From the NCBI RefSeq assembly GCF_004770765.1, contig NZ_RQFK01000039.1:1-16100 (forward strand): 16,100 nt of DNA, given 5' to 3'. Below, piece after piece: positions 7,242-16,046 of this stretch. Both the position numbers and the translations under genes were made by a program. The notes under the pieces were generated by a model. The model was not told the DNA's origin. It saw only the letters and a program-made list of their open reading frames with translations, and ran no database searches. Source of the DNA: Leptospira noumeaensis (lineage in GTDB: Bacteria > Spirochaetota > Leptospiria > Leptospirales > Leptospiraceae). Positions within the stretch are counted from its first letter, which is position 1. Every line of letters begins with the position of its first letter.

Positions 7242-7876
7242 AATATATATATTTATTCCTCTTTTTACTAGCGATTGGGTGTGGTAATTCTCAAGAAATA
7301 AATCTTCAAAAATATGTTTTAGCAAAAGGATATTTTTTTAAAGGAGACTTAAATAACTCAGAAAAGATATTTAAAGAAATATATGAAGACGATTCTGAGT
7401 TTGAAGATGTAGATTTACATTTAATCAAAATAGAATTCTACCGCGGAAATTTTCCAGAAAGTTTGGAACTAATTGAATCGACATTAGAAAGAGGAAGGTG
7501 GAACCAACAGGCCCTAGCTTTCAAGACTCGAATTTATCTGTTAAATCCAGAGAAGAAGGATGAACTTTTACCGTTGGTCGAAAAACTTCTAAAATTAGAT
7601 TCCTCCAATATTGATGCTTTGTTGTTGGCTGGTAAAGTGTATACGATTCATAATAAGATTTCGGATGCAATTATTGTATACAATAGAGTGATATCGGAAA
7701 CCGACCGAATACGGTCTGCTCATTTGGAGTTGAGCAAAATATATAAAAACTTAGGTATTAAAGAAAATGCAGAAATGCATGAAAATAGTGCTAAAAGGTA
7801 TTCAGATTTTACTCCAAACGAGGCTAAGCCTATTAAAGAAGCTGTATTAAACAAAATTAAAAGTAAGAGGAAATAA
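7238..7876 (+). CDS. TPR-type lipoprotein
   Basis: The 212-residue product carries a lipoprotein signal with Cys15 in LAIGC. The remainder is almost all helical and falls into tetratricopeptide-like pairs: residues around 25-60 (KGYFFKGDLNNSEKIFKEIYE), 60-95, and 120-180, where LLLAGKVYTIHNKISDAIIVY and AHLELSKIYKNLGIKENAEMH fit the spacing of small and large residues well. The C-terminal tail is lysine-rich. TPR lipoproteins scaffold envelope machines by binding partner peptides. The start overlaps the stop of the previous gene as ATGA (7238-7241). Its place between two accessory genes suggests that it assembles or stabilises the exporter, but the partner is not shown. Confidence 0.83.
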   Translation: MKYIYLFLFLLAIGCGNSQEINLQKYVLAKGYFFKGDLNNSEKIFKEIYEDDSEFEDVDLHLIKIEFYRGNFPESLELIESTLERGRWNQQALAFKTRIYLLNPEKKDELLPLVEKLLKLDSSNIDALLLAGKVYTIHNKISDAIIVYNRVISETDRIRSAHLELSKIYKNLGIKENAEMHENSAKRYSDFTPNEAKPIKEAVLNKIKSKRK

Positions 7877-7879
7877 GAA

Positions 7880-8539
7880 ATGGTAAATAAAATAAAAAGT
7901 CTGTATTATCGGTATAAGGGAATTGTGTGGCCAACTCAACCAATGGAGAGTGGTGAAGTAAGTGATTTGCATAAAAATGCACTGAGAGATTTACTGCTAG
8001 TATCAGGAATTTATTTAATTCTATATTTTTTCTTCTTTATAGTAAAGTATTCAACTTACCAAAAATATAATAATCAAGTTGTTGCTGACCTGAATGCAAA
8101 AAATGCAAGTGGGATACTTCATTTTTTAAATACTTATCCAGGCAACGTGATTTATATCTTTATTTCCCTAATCATATTTTCAGTTATGATGGTTTTGGTT
8201 TCTTATTTACTGTCTTTCCTCTTGGAAACAGAAAAACGGAAATTCGCTATTCATTCTGCAATAACCTTACGATCTGTTGCTACTGCTTTTTCCGTGTTTC
8301 CTATTGTGTTAATTGTAAATAGTGTTTTTCCGATTAATGAATCATCTGGACGATTTGCATCATCATTACTTGTTTCTTCTTGGATAATTTTAGCGGGAGC
8401 TTCCTATATACTCTCTGTTAGAAGTTATATGATTGATAATGCAAGTATGTATGGTCAACCGAAAAGAAGAAGTGCTATCGTTTGGACGATACCTTTTTAT
8501 ACCGTTCTGAACTTTATGTTTGGAGTAATTTTTAATTAA
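7880..8539 (+). CDS. Five-helix inner-membrane protein, Yip1-like
   Basis: The 219-residue product has a short cytoplasmic-looking N-terminus with a tryptophan-proline motif (GIVWPTQP, 14-21) and five predicted membrane helices at about 37-58, 88-115, 133-150, 161-180 and 199-218. The layout and size resemble the bacterial Yip1 (PF04893) family, which has no settled function; the assignment is by general pattern, not a diagnostic motif. No catalytic residues stand out. An AGAGG element nine bases before the ATG supports the start, and the gene follows the previous stop by three bases. It is probably an inner-membrane accessory of the pump encoded downstream. Confidence 0.78.
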   Translation: MVNKIKSLYYRYKGIVWPTQPMESGEVSDLHKNALRDLLLVSGIYLILYFFFFIVKYSTYQKYNNQVVADLNAKNASGILHFLNTYPGNVIYIFISLIIFSVMMVLVSYLLSFLLETEKRKFAIHSAITLRSVATAFSVFPIVLIVNSVFPINESSGRFASSLLVSSWIILAGASYILSVRSYMIDNASMYGQPKRRSAIVWTIPFYTVLNFMFGVIFN

Positions 8540-8541
8540 AA

Positions 8542-10050
8542 ATGAAATCAATTTACGAATTCTTAAAAAGTATACCATTTTTTAGCAAATTTGTCATAAG
8601 CGGACTAATGTATTTATTGGTAATGGTTGCTTATTCAAATTTAACATGGCAAGACTTTAGGGCAAGAATTCCCGCTATAAGTAAAATACTTTATTCAAAA
8701 AAACTTTCTATTTCTTACCAAATAGAACATTACAAAAACACCAATAATGACGAAAAAACAGAAGATATTGAAAAAGATGGAGCAATATTTGTATCAGTCG
8801 TTGCGCTAAAAGAATCTGAATATTATCCAAAAATTCAGAACACTGCGATACTTGAGCCGATACAATCTACTGACATTTATTCAAAAGTCAGTGGAAGGAT
8901 TGAAAAGATTTTTGTTCAGGAAGGTGATAAAGTTAAGTTAAACTCTAAGTTGTTGAAGTTAGATAGTTTAACCTATGAACTGGATCTTATAAAACAAAAA
9001 GCAGCAGTAGAAACTTCGAAAGCTCAATTCCGACTAGTGAAGGAAAAACTTGTCAATGCGGAGCGTATGGTTGAAGTAAAATGGTATGAAATTGAAAAAA
9101 GAAAATTATCAGTTCAAAAAACAAAATCTGAATTAAACCGCATTCAAGAAATTTATAATAAGAAAAAGGAATTATTTGAAAATAACGTTATCACTCAAGA
9201 AGAGTTAGAAAATATCAACTTAGAATTACGGAACAGGACAATTGCCCATGAGACTGCCGAACGAGATTTTGAAGCAATTTCACTTGGTATGCGTGATGAA
9301 GATATCACGAATGATGGGCATCCCATACCCGCAAAGTTTTCAGATAAATTGAAATTACTGAAAAAAATTAATACCAAAATAGAACGCTCCGAAATTGAAG
9401 TAGCAGAAAAAAATATAGAAGTAGCAGAGGCGAACATCAAAGCTTCTGAAATGTTAATTAAAGAAGCAACGGTTTCTTCACCTATTGAAGGGTTGGTCTC
9501 GAAGATAAATCGGTCAGAAGGGGAGTTAGTAAATTCTGGCACAGGGATGTCCAGTCCCATTATGACAATTATAGATGTTCGTAAATTGCTTGTTATCCTT
9601 GCGGTGAATGAAAAGGATATTAGAAGATATCGGGTTGGACAAGATAACTACATTACTGTCGATTCAATGCCTGATAAGAAATATACGGGAAAAATCAAAA
9701 GAATTAATCCTGCAATTGATCCCAAAACTCATACATCAGAAATCAAAATTGAACTTACTAATTTAGATAATATCTTGCGACCAGGTATGTTTGTTAGGTC
9801 AGAGACTGTTATTGGAGATGTTAAAAAGGGTATTCAAATACCGTTAAATTCCTTAATACCGAAAGACGAAAAATCCGGTTATGTCTTTGTTGCGAAAGAT
9901 TCAAAAGCATATAGGTTAGAAGTTGAATTAGATGAAAAATTGGAAGATATAGCGATAATTAAAAAAGGTCTTAAAGAAGGGGATTTAATTATCACTTCCA
10001 ATTTAAACAAATTGTTTGATGGCGCTCAAGTAAACTTTTCATCTATTTAA
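8542..10050 (+). CDS. RND-type periplasmic adaptor (membrane fusion protein)
   Basis: The 502-residue product bridges the inner-membrane RND pump and the outer-membrane channel. It has one N-terminal membrane helix (13-31) and no lipobox, so it is anchored by that helix. The two lipoyl half-motifs are at about 108-142 (IYSKVSGRIEKIFVQEGDKV) and 308-335 (VSSPIEGLVSKI...EGELV). Between them is a long alpha-helical coiled-coil hairpin (145-305) rich in Lys and Glu, longer than in AcrA. A beta-barrel domain follows (about 345-425) with the family motif LRPGM at 412-416, then a membrane-proximal domain. A 50-residue spacer between the helix and the first lipoyl motif is unusual. The ribosome binding site is weak (GGAG 16 bases away) and only two bases separate it from the previous stop, suggesting coupling. 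Confidence 0.92.
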   Translation: MKSIYEFLKSIPFFSKFVISGLMYLLVMVAYSNLTWQDFRARIPAISKILYSKKLSISYQIEHYKNTNNDEKTEDIEKDGAIFVSVVALKESEYYPKIQNTAILEPIQSTDIYSKVSGRIEKIFVQEGDKVKLNSKLLKLDSLTYELDLIKQKAAVETSKAQFRLVKEKLVNAERMVEVKWYEIEKRKLSVQKTKSELNRIQEIYNKKKELFENNVITQEELENINLELRNRTIAHETAERDFEAISLGMRDEDITNDGHPIPAKFSDKLKLLKKINTKIERSEIEVAEKNIEVAEANIKASEMLIKEATVSSPIEGLVSKINRSEGELVNSGTGMSSPIMTIIDVRKLLVILAVNEKDIRRYRVGQDNYITVDSMPDKKYTGKIKRINPAIDPKTHTSEIKIELTNLDNILRPGMFVRSETVIGDVKKGIQIPLNSLIPKDEKSGYVFVAKDSKAYRLEVELDEKLEDIAIIKKGLKEGDLIITSNLNKLFDGAQVNFSSI

Positions 10051-10054
10051 AAGA

Positions 10055-13000
10055 ATGATCCGTACACTAATTACTGCTTTACTTCATAAACCAATTGCAG
10101 TATTTATGTCTGCTGGTTTGGTTTTGATTTTTGGTGTTATATCCTTTCAGCAGATCAAATTTGCCTTACTTCCAAATATTGAATATCCTAGATTAACTAT
10201 CTTAACAAAGTTCGAAAACTCCTCAGCAGTTGAAGTTGAGAATTTAGTAACAAAATATTTAACTGATTCCTTAAATACTGTTCCGAGAATAGAACAGATT
10301 GAATCCGATTCATACCAAGGTCTCTCGATTGTCAGAATTCGATTTAAGTATGGAACTGATCTAGCAATTTCAACTCTTGAAGTTCGAGAGAAATTAGATC
10401 AAATTCGAGATTTATTGCCTAGAGATGCCTCAAGACCGTTAATAACCCGTTTTAATCCAGGCGAGAGCCCTTTTATGCAAATTGCATTTACTTTTAAAAA
10501 TGCCGAGGATGAAAGGAAATTACGACCATATTTAGAAGAAAATGTATTATTTTATTTTGAAAGAATCGAAGGGGTCGCAAGTGTACAAGTTTCTGGTGGT
10601 TATAAAAAGGAAATTTTAGTAGAAATTGATCCTGAAAGGATGAACTTCTATCGCACGACCATTGATGAAATTAAACACAAAATAATTAGCCAAAACAAAA
10701 ACATCCCAGCCGGTCAACTTCCCTACGGAAATAAAGAATTACTAATAAAAACCAAATCTCAGTTTGAAAGTTTGGAAGATATAAAAAATCTAATAATTGG
10801 ATCCACACCCAATTTTGAGAGATTCAATTTATCGGATATTTCAGAAATTAAAGAAGTTTTTAAGAAAAAACAAAGTTATGTAAGATATAACGGAAAAGAC
10901 GCTGTTATATTAAGTTTGTACAAAGAATCCTCTCGTAATAGCTTCGCATTATCAAAAGAAGTTAAACAGGTCATTAAAGACCAAAATGACATATTTGGAA
11001 AACTTCTAAACTATGAGATTATATTTAATGAATCCGATTATATTGAATCATCAATCAACAGTTTGATACTAAGTTTGGTGATAGGTGCTTTTCTTGCCTA
11101 TCTGTCATTATTAATAATTTTAAAAAATACGATTAGCCCGACACTTCTGGTTATAACAATCCCTATTTCAATTATATCGAGTATTTTAATATTTAGGTTT
11201 ATTGGGATTTCTTTAAATCTAATGAGTATGGGTGGTTTAGCCATTGGAATTGGAATGCTTTTCGATTCTAGCAACGTAGTATTATCAGGTATTGAACGTA
11301 ATTTACATCTAGGGAAGAACTTACAAGACTCGGTAATAGAAGGGGTAGTGGAAGTTTTTGGCTCAGTAAGTTCGGCTACATTAACCACAATCATTGTTTT
11401 TTTGCCTTTAGTATTCTTAGAAAGTCTCGTCGGGATACTTTTCTCCGAAATGGCCTTTTCTATTATTATCATTATTTTGGTAAGTTATATCATTTCGTTT
11501 TCGTTTTTACCAGTTACGACAATGGTTCTGTATAAATTTCGGAAAGATAATCAGGAAAGTAGGTTCTTATTGTATCGAATCTTTGATGAAGAGAGGATTA
11601 AACAAAAGTATGTAAGATTTTTACAAATTTTACTAAAGAACCCTAGTAGATTATTCATTTTACTTCTTATTGGCCTTTTTTTCTCATTAATCACTATTAT
11701 TTTTTTGGATTTAGATTTTCTTCCAAAAATAAGCACAGGAAGATATGTTTTACGTGTAGAATTTCCTAAAGGTTCGCCGCTACATTTGATGAATGAAAAA
11801 TCACAACTGCTCGAACAGGAAATTAGAGGAAAATTTAATCGAGATTATTTCACAATCGTAAGTAGAGATGAATTAGAAATTCTAAAGAATCCAAACCTTC
11901 AAAAAGAAAAGTATATGGTTCAAATTGAATTTTCTTTGGGAAAAAATGAAGATTCTTTAATTTCTGAAATTTTAGATAAACTAAATAAAAAATCAGATTT
12001 CTTAAACTTGAAGATTTGGATAGAAGAAAAAGGTGATTTATTAAGCCAATTAGTTCTTTTTCGAAGAGATGTCATCAATCTCGAAATTACGGGTGAATCC
12101 CCTGTTACGATTTCTGAAGCCGGATATAATTTAAAAAACAAATTAGAATCTAATCCTAAAGTGTTATTTGTTAGGTTAGGTATGGATACCCAAGAACCAG
12201 AGTTGCTGATAGAATCAGACCCACTAAAATTGGCAAGTTTTGGATTACTCAATCAAAACATAGCTGATATTATTAAGATGGGGTTACGAGGAGAGGATGT
12301 ATCTAAATATAAAGTCAATGCAAACGAAACAGATATCAGGGTTCACCTTAAAGATACAAATATAAAAGAGGCTAAAGATCTTTTGGGATTACGTTTGCTG
12401 ACTCGTAGTGGAGAAAATTTGGCTTTGGGTAATGTGATAAATTATAAAGAATCAACTGCTTATCCATCTATTCAAAGATCAGGAAGTAACATAGTAAATA
12501 ATGTTTATATTCGACTTCAGGATGGTGATTCTTCAACTAGAGAAGAAATTTTAAATATTTTTAAATCAGAAATGAATCGAAAAGATATTTTGGTATTACC
12601 CTCTGATGAGATTAGGCAAATTGAATCTTCCATGGTGGAGCTAATGCTAACCTTAGCTCTCTCAACAATTATCGTTTATATGGTTTTAAGCGGAATATTT
12701 GAAACATTTGCAGTATCTTTCATTATGTTATTGTCGGCTCCCTTGGTAATCATTGGAACTATCCCCTTTATTCTAATTTCTGGATCTAGTCTTAATGTCA
12801 GTAGTTTTATAGGTATGATTCTTTTGATCGGAGTGTTAGTAGATAATGCGTCGCTTTTTTACGAGTATTTTTCTATCTATAGTAAAACAAATTCTTCTCT
12901 AAATGATTCTATATTGTTAGCGGCTCAAGAAATTTTTCGTCCAGTTTTGATGAATAATTCCACAACTATCCTTGGAATGTTACCGATTGCTTTCGGTCTT

Positions 13001-13123
13001 GGATTTGGAACAGAATTTCAATTTCCTTTAAGTATTGTTGTTATTTCTGGACTTGTGATTTCGACCTTTGCCTCATTGTATTTGGTTCCAATATTTTTTC
13101 ATATCTATTTCCGAAACAAATAA
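10055..13123 (+). CDS. RND-family inner-membrane transporter (AcrB/MdtC-like)
   Basis: The 1022-residue product is of full family length and is the likely energy-coupled subunit of the exporter. It shows the RND layout: helix 1 near 12-30, a large periplasmic porter loop, helices 2-6 from about 336, helix 7 at 530-552, a second porter loop, and helices 8-12 from about 860. Motifs include LPNIEYPRLTI after helix 1, GGLAIGIGMLFD in helix 4, and FRPVLMNNSTTILGMLP in helix 11. D404 sits where the first relay aspartate of AcrB (D407) lies, but the next residue is Ser. In helix 10, D930 (LLIGVLVDNAS) replaces the Lys of AcrB or the Asn usual in related pumps. So the proton pathway is probably active but altered. 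It ends straight after helix 12. Substrate unknown; the pattern is closer to drug/lipid exporters (HAE) than to metal pumps. Confidence 0.93.
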   Translation: MIRTLITALLHKPIAVFMSAGLVLIFGVISFQQIKFALLPNIEYPRLTILTKFENSSAVEVENLVTKYLTDSLNTVPRIEQIESDSYQGLSIVRIRFKYGTDLAISTLEVREKLDQIRDLLPRDASRPLITRFNPGESPFMQIAFTFKNAEDERKLRPYLEENVLFYFERIEGVASVQVSGGYKKEILVEIDPERMNFYRTTIDEIKHKIISQNKNIPAGQLPYGNKELLIKTKSQFESLEDIKNLIIGSTPNFERFNLSDISEIKEVFKKKQSYVRYNGKDAVILSLYKESSRNSFALSKEVKQVIKDQNDIFGKLLNYEIIFNESDYIESSINSLILSLVIGAFLAYLSLLIILKNTISPTLLVITIPISIISSILIFRFIGISLNLMSMGGLAIGIGMLFDSSNVVLSGIERNLHLGKNLQDSVIEGVVEVFGSVSSATLTTIIVFLPLVFLESLVGILFSEMAFSIIIIILVSYIISFSFLPVTTMVLYKFRKDNQESRFLLYRIFDEERIKQKYVRFLQILLKNPSRLFILLLIGLFFSLITIIFLDLDFLPKISTGRYVLRVEFPKGSPLHLMNEKSQLLEQEIRGKFNRDYFTIVSRDELEILKNPNLQKEKYMVQIEFSLGKNEDSLISEILDKLNKKSDFLNLKIWIEEKGDLLSQLVLFRRDVINLEITGESPVTISEAGYNLKNKLESNPKVLFVRLGMDTQEPELLIESDPLKLASFGLLNQNIADIIKMGLRGEDVSKYKVNANETDIRVHLKDTNIKEAKDLLGLRLLTRSGENLALGNVINYKESTAYPSIQRSGSNIVNNVYIRLQDGDSSTREEILNIFKSEMNRKDILVLPSDEIRQIESSMVELMLTLALSTIIVYMVLSGIFETFAVSFIMLLSAPLVIIGTIPFILISGSSLNVSSFIGMILLIGVLVDNASLFYEYFSIYSKTNSSLNDSILLAAQEIFRPVLMNNSTTILGMLPIAFGLGFGTEFQFPLSIVVISGLVISTFASLYLVPIFFHIYFRNK

Positions 13124-13125
13124 CC

Positions 13126-13139
13126 AAGAGCTTCAATTG
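13126..13139 (+). promoter_or_regulatory. Ribosome binding site selecting a TTG start
   Basis: AAGAG (13126-13130) stands six bases before TTG at 13137-13139, immediately after the stop codon of the preceding RND gene (13121-13123). From this TTG the protein begins LKPKFYF, aligning with HKPIAVF before the first helix of the upstream RND protein. The ATG at 13068 lies inside the upstream gene, has no such support and would add 23 odd residues. Confidence 0.6.
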
Positions 13140-16046
13140 AAACCTAAATTTTATTTCATGGTAATGTTGGTAGGCTCGCTCTTGGGATTACTTGGCATTA
13201 GTAAAATAAACTATTTATCCAATCGCGAACGTGAATTTAACGGAGTTTTAGTAAAGGTTGAAGCTACAGGTGCAGATGCATATAAAGTAGAAGAAATCGT
13301 AACTTTTCCTATTGAAAGATCACTTTCAAACATTGGCGGTATTGAGGAAATCAGATCTACTTCTGAAGTTGGGAGATCAAATATATATTTAAAATTTAAG
13401 GAATCAATTGATTTTAAAGCCAAGTCTATTGAAATCCGAGAAAAGTTGGATTTAGTATCAGCTTACTTTCCTAGAGAATTCCACAAACCTCATATTCTGC
13501 GTTATGACCCTGCGCAGAAGCCAATATATATTGCTTCTTTTGAAAGTAAAACGTTATCAATAAACGACCTACGCTTATATCTAGAGAACAAAATCAAACC
13601 AAGTTTGTCTTCGCTTGAAGGAGTGAATTTGGTTGAGATAGCAGGAGGTGAGTTAGAAGAGGTTCAAGTTTCTTGTGATCCTTTTGAACTAGAATCCTAT
13701 AAAATAAGTCTTCTTGATGTTGTAAATCGTATCCAGGATCTAAACAAGAATTTTCAACTTGGTCATTTATATTCGAATCTTGTCGAACTAGAACGAAGTA
13801 TTTCTTTCGATGGGAAGTATGAAAATATATTTGATATTCAATTAACACCTCTTTTGGTTAAGGAAAACGGGAAAGCCATATTAGTTAAAGATGTTTGCAA
13901 GGTTTCAAAAAAGCCTAGAGACAGTAGTCTAGTTTCCCGGATCAACGGAATAGAAAAAGCAAGTGTATTTATTTATGGAACTAGTGATTCAAGTATTGTT
14001 TTGTTGTCGGGACAAATTGAAAATACAATCAACGATTATTTGAGGAAAGATGTATCCTATTCTGTTCACACAGATCTTTCCCGTGATCTTTTTTCCCGAC
14101 TAAAATTCTTTGGAGTTATTTTATTTGCATTAGGTTTGTTTTTCTCTATAAGATTCAAGTTTAAAACTATTAATGTTAAATATTTCATAATAACCTCTCT
14201 TCTGTCTTTGTTTTTTATGTTTTTTTTGATCTCATTACTTAAGGTTAAAGTAACGGAGGTTTCCCTTACTGCTTTTTTGTTAAGTCTGGTTTTATTCTAT
14301 TTATACATTGTGCATTTTAGGTTTAAGAAAAAAAACTTAGCGGCGAATTTTTTGGTATTCTTTGCGTTATCGTTGCTTGGGGTCATGTTCTTCGTATCTT
14401 ATTTTGACAGAATTCTAATCAAAGAATACTTGGAGTTTTGTTTTATATTTTTTTTGTCGCTCTTAGTTTTGGTGGTGTATAGGTTTTATATATACAAAGA
14501 AAGTCCAAAGGAAAAACGGATAAGTAAACTTGAATTTCAGAAATTGGTGACGTTTGAAGTGATCATCAAGAAATTTAAAGTTAAAACTACGAAAAAGATA
14601 GCAGAATCTAAAAAGAAATACTTAGGAAATTTTTACATTTTTCCAGCAAGCACATTATTTCTTTCTATTCTTGGTTTAATATATTTTATTAATACAGATT
14701 TTTCAAGCAAACTTGAGAATGAAGGTTACGAAATTTCAGCGGTTTTAGAATTTCCTGCGGGAACGGCTTTTGAATATTCAAATAAAATTACGAAAGGTGT
14801 CGAAGAAAAGCTAAAACTGAATGAGGGAATTAGTGATGTTATTAGTAAAGTTGAATCTGATAGATCATTTATTATAGTGAAGTTTAAAGAAAACACAAAA
14901 ATAGATAAAGCCCTCCTTACTTCTTTAAAGAAAAGAGCAGGGAATTTAGAGGAGGCATATCTACATTTTATTAGTGATTTGGAAACGCCGCTACTAAATG
15001 AATTTGCTTACGATTTGAGTGGACCAGATTTAGAAATTTTAGAAGGACTGATTAACGAGATTTCAAAGAAACTAAAAGAAAAAGATGGAGTAGAAGATGT
15101 AGTTTTACGGTTTAAACCTTCCAGGGAAGAACTTGAGTTAATCTACCGAGGAGATAAATTTACGCATTCTGGCATTTCGATTTCAGAATTTGGGGAACAA
15201 CTACGAACTGCTATTCAAGGCGGAGTAGCTTCAAAATTGTTTATTGAAAATAAAGAAGTTGATATCCGAGTAAGATACGATGAAACATTTAGAAAAAGTG
15301 TTCGTGATCTTAGCTTTTACAAAGTAAAAAATATTTTTAAAGGTTTTGTTCCTATTGAACAAATCATTGAAATTAGAATCAAAAAGGTTCCGTCGAAAAT
15401 TTATCATAAAGATAGAACAAGGGTTTTATCTTTTGCAGTTCAAACAGATCTCAATGCAAAATCTTCAAGAGAACTATTGAACTCAATTTTTGCAGTTTTA
15501 AATTCGGATATTAACTATCGTCTTACGGAATATAGTGATATAGGCAACAAATCATTAAGAGACATAATGTTTAAATTGTTTTTCCTTTCAGTGCTTATCT
15601 CCGTCTTTTTGATTGATTATAAGAAGGAAGGTTCGTTCCTTCGAATTGCAAGTTACAAAGAAATCTTTCACTTTTTTCCTTTTTTCTTCCTGTTAATTTA
15701 TTTCCACCAATCTAGCTTCGGATTCTACCTTCAATTGGGATTTTTTGTGGGATTCTCTTTGGAACGCGCTTTTGGGAAGGCAATTCTCTCTATGTCAGTA
15801 CTCCGAGAATTGTTTTTCTTGACTTTGATTGTAAATTTACTCGTTCCACCGATATTTTTTTCGTTTTCTCTGCTGTTAACGACAATGCTGATTTATTTAT
15901 TCACGAAACGTTTTTACTACCAAGTATCAAGTCGTTGGAGTAGGGGTAATTTGCTACAAAGCTGGTTGGAAATTTTGTCAAGAATTAGAAAAGACATAAA
16001 TGAGATACGAGATAGAACCTCTAAAGTAGAGAAAAATACCCCCTAA
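13137..16046 (+). CDS. Degenerate second RND subunit lacking proton-relay residues
   Basis: From TTG 13137 the product has 969 residues. It keeps the RND plan: helix 1 (about 6-25), a porter loop with the HKPHILRYDPAQKPIY segment typical of the family, helices 2-6 (from about 323), helix 7 (500-518), a second porter loop, and a last helical block from about 809. Helix 4 (VSLTAFLLSLVLFYLYIVHF, from about 376) has no acidic residue where AcrB has its aspartate pair, and helix 10 (LGFFVGFSLERAFGKAI) lacks the usual Gly-x-x-x-Asn/Lys pattern. The sequence in membrane regions is far more diverged than in the porter loops. It is therefore probably unable to move protons and serves as partner of the preceding RND protein. 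A 40-residue C-terminal tail after helix 12 lies partly in the right inverted repeat arm. ATG at 13158 is an alternative start. Confidence 0.85.
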   Translation: MKPKFYFMVMLVGSLLGLLGISKINYLSNREREFNGVLVKVEATGADAYKVEEIVTFPIERSLSNIGGIEEIRSTSEVGRSNIYLKFKESIDFKAKSIEIREKLDLVSAYFPREFHKPHILRYDPAQKPIYIASFESKTLSINDLRLYLENKIKPSLSSLEGVNLVEIAGGELEEVQVSCDPFELESYKISLLDVVNRIQDLNKNFQLGHLYSNLVELERSISFDGKYENIFDIQLTPLLVKENGKAILVKDVCKVSKKPRDSSLVSRINGIEKASVFIYGTSDSSIVLLSGQIENTINDYLRKDVSYSVHTDLSRDLFSRLKFFGVILFALGLFFSIRFKFKTINVKYFIITSLLSLFFMFFLISLLKVKVTEVSLTAFLLSLVLFYLYIVHFRFKKKNLAANFLVFFALSLLGVMFFVSYFDRILIKEYLEFCFIFFLSLLVLVVYRFYIYKESPKEKRISKLEFQKLVTFEVIIKKFKVKTTKKIAESKKKYLGNFYIFPASTLFLSILGLIYFINTDFSSKLENEGYEISAVLEFPAGTAFEYSNKITKGVEEKLKLNEGISDVISKVESDRSFIIVKFKENTKIDKALLTSLKKRAGNLEEAYLHFISDLETPLLNEFAYDLSGPDLEILEGLINEISKKLKEKDGVEDVVLRFKPSREELELIYRGDKFTHSGISISEFGEQLRTAIQGGVASKLFIENKEVDIRVRYDETFRKSVRDLSFYKVKNIFKGFVPIEQIIEIRIKKVPSKIYHKDRTRVLSFAVQTDLNAKSSRELLNSIFAVLNSDINYRLTEYSDIGNKSLRDIMFKLFFLSVLISVFLIDYKKEGSFLRIASYKEIFHFFPFFFLLIYFHQSSFGFYLQLGFFVGFSLERAFGKAILSMSVLRELFFLTLIVNLLVPPIFFSFSLLLTTMLIYLFTKRFYYQVSSRWSRGNLLQSWLEILSRIRKDINEIRDRTSKVEKNTP

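Noticed and set aside
9195..9560. Minus-strand open frame opposite the adaptor gene
   Set aside because: Serine-rich shadow of the coiled-coil coding region, where few minus-strand stop codons occur by composition.
13068..13136. ATG 13068 as start of the second RND gene
   Set aside because: It sits inside the end of the preceding RND gene with no supporting ribosome binding site; the TTG at 13137 has AAGAG six bases upstream and aligns with the upstream paralogue.
10055..16046. Heavy-metal (CzcA/CusA-type) efflux identity for the RND pair
   Set aside because: The helix 4 and post-helix 1 motifs resemble HAE-type pumps and the operon has no metal-binding histidine/methionine-rich protein or metal sensor.
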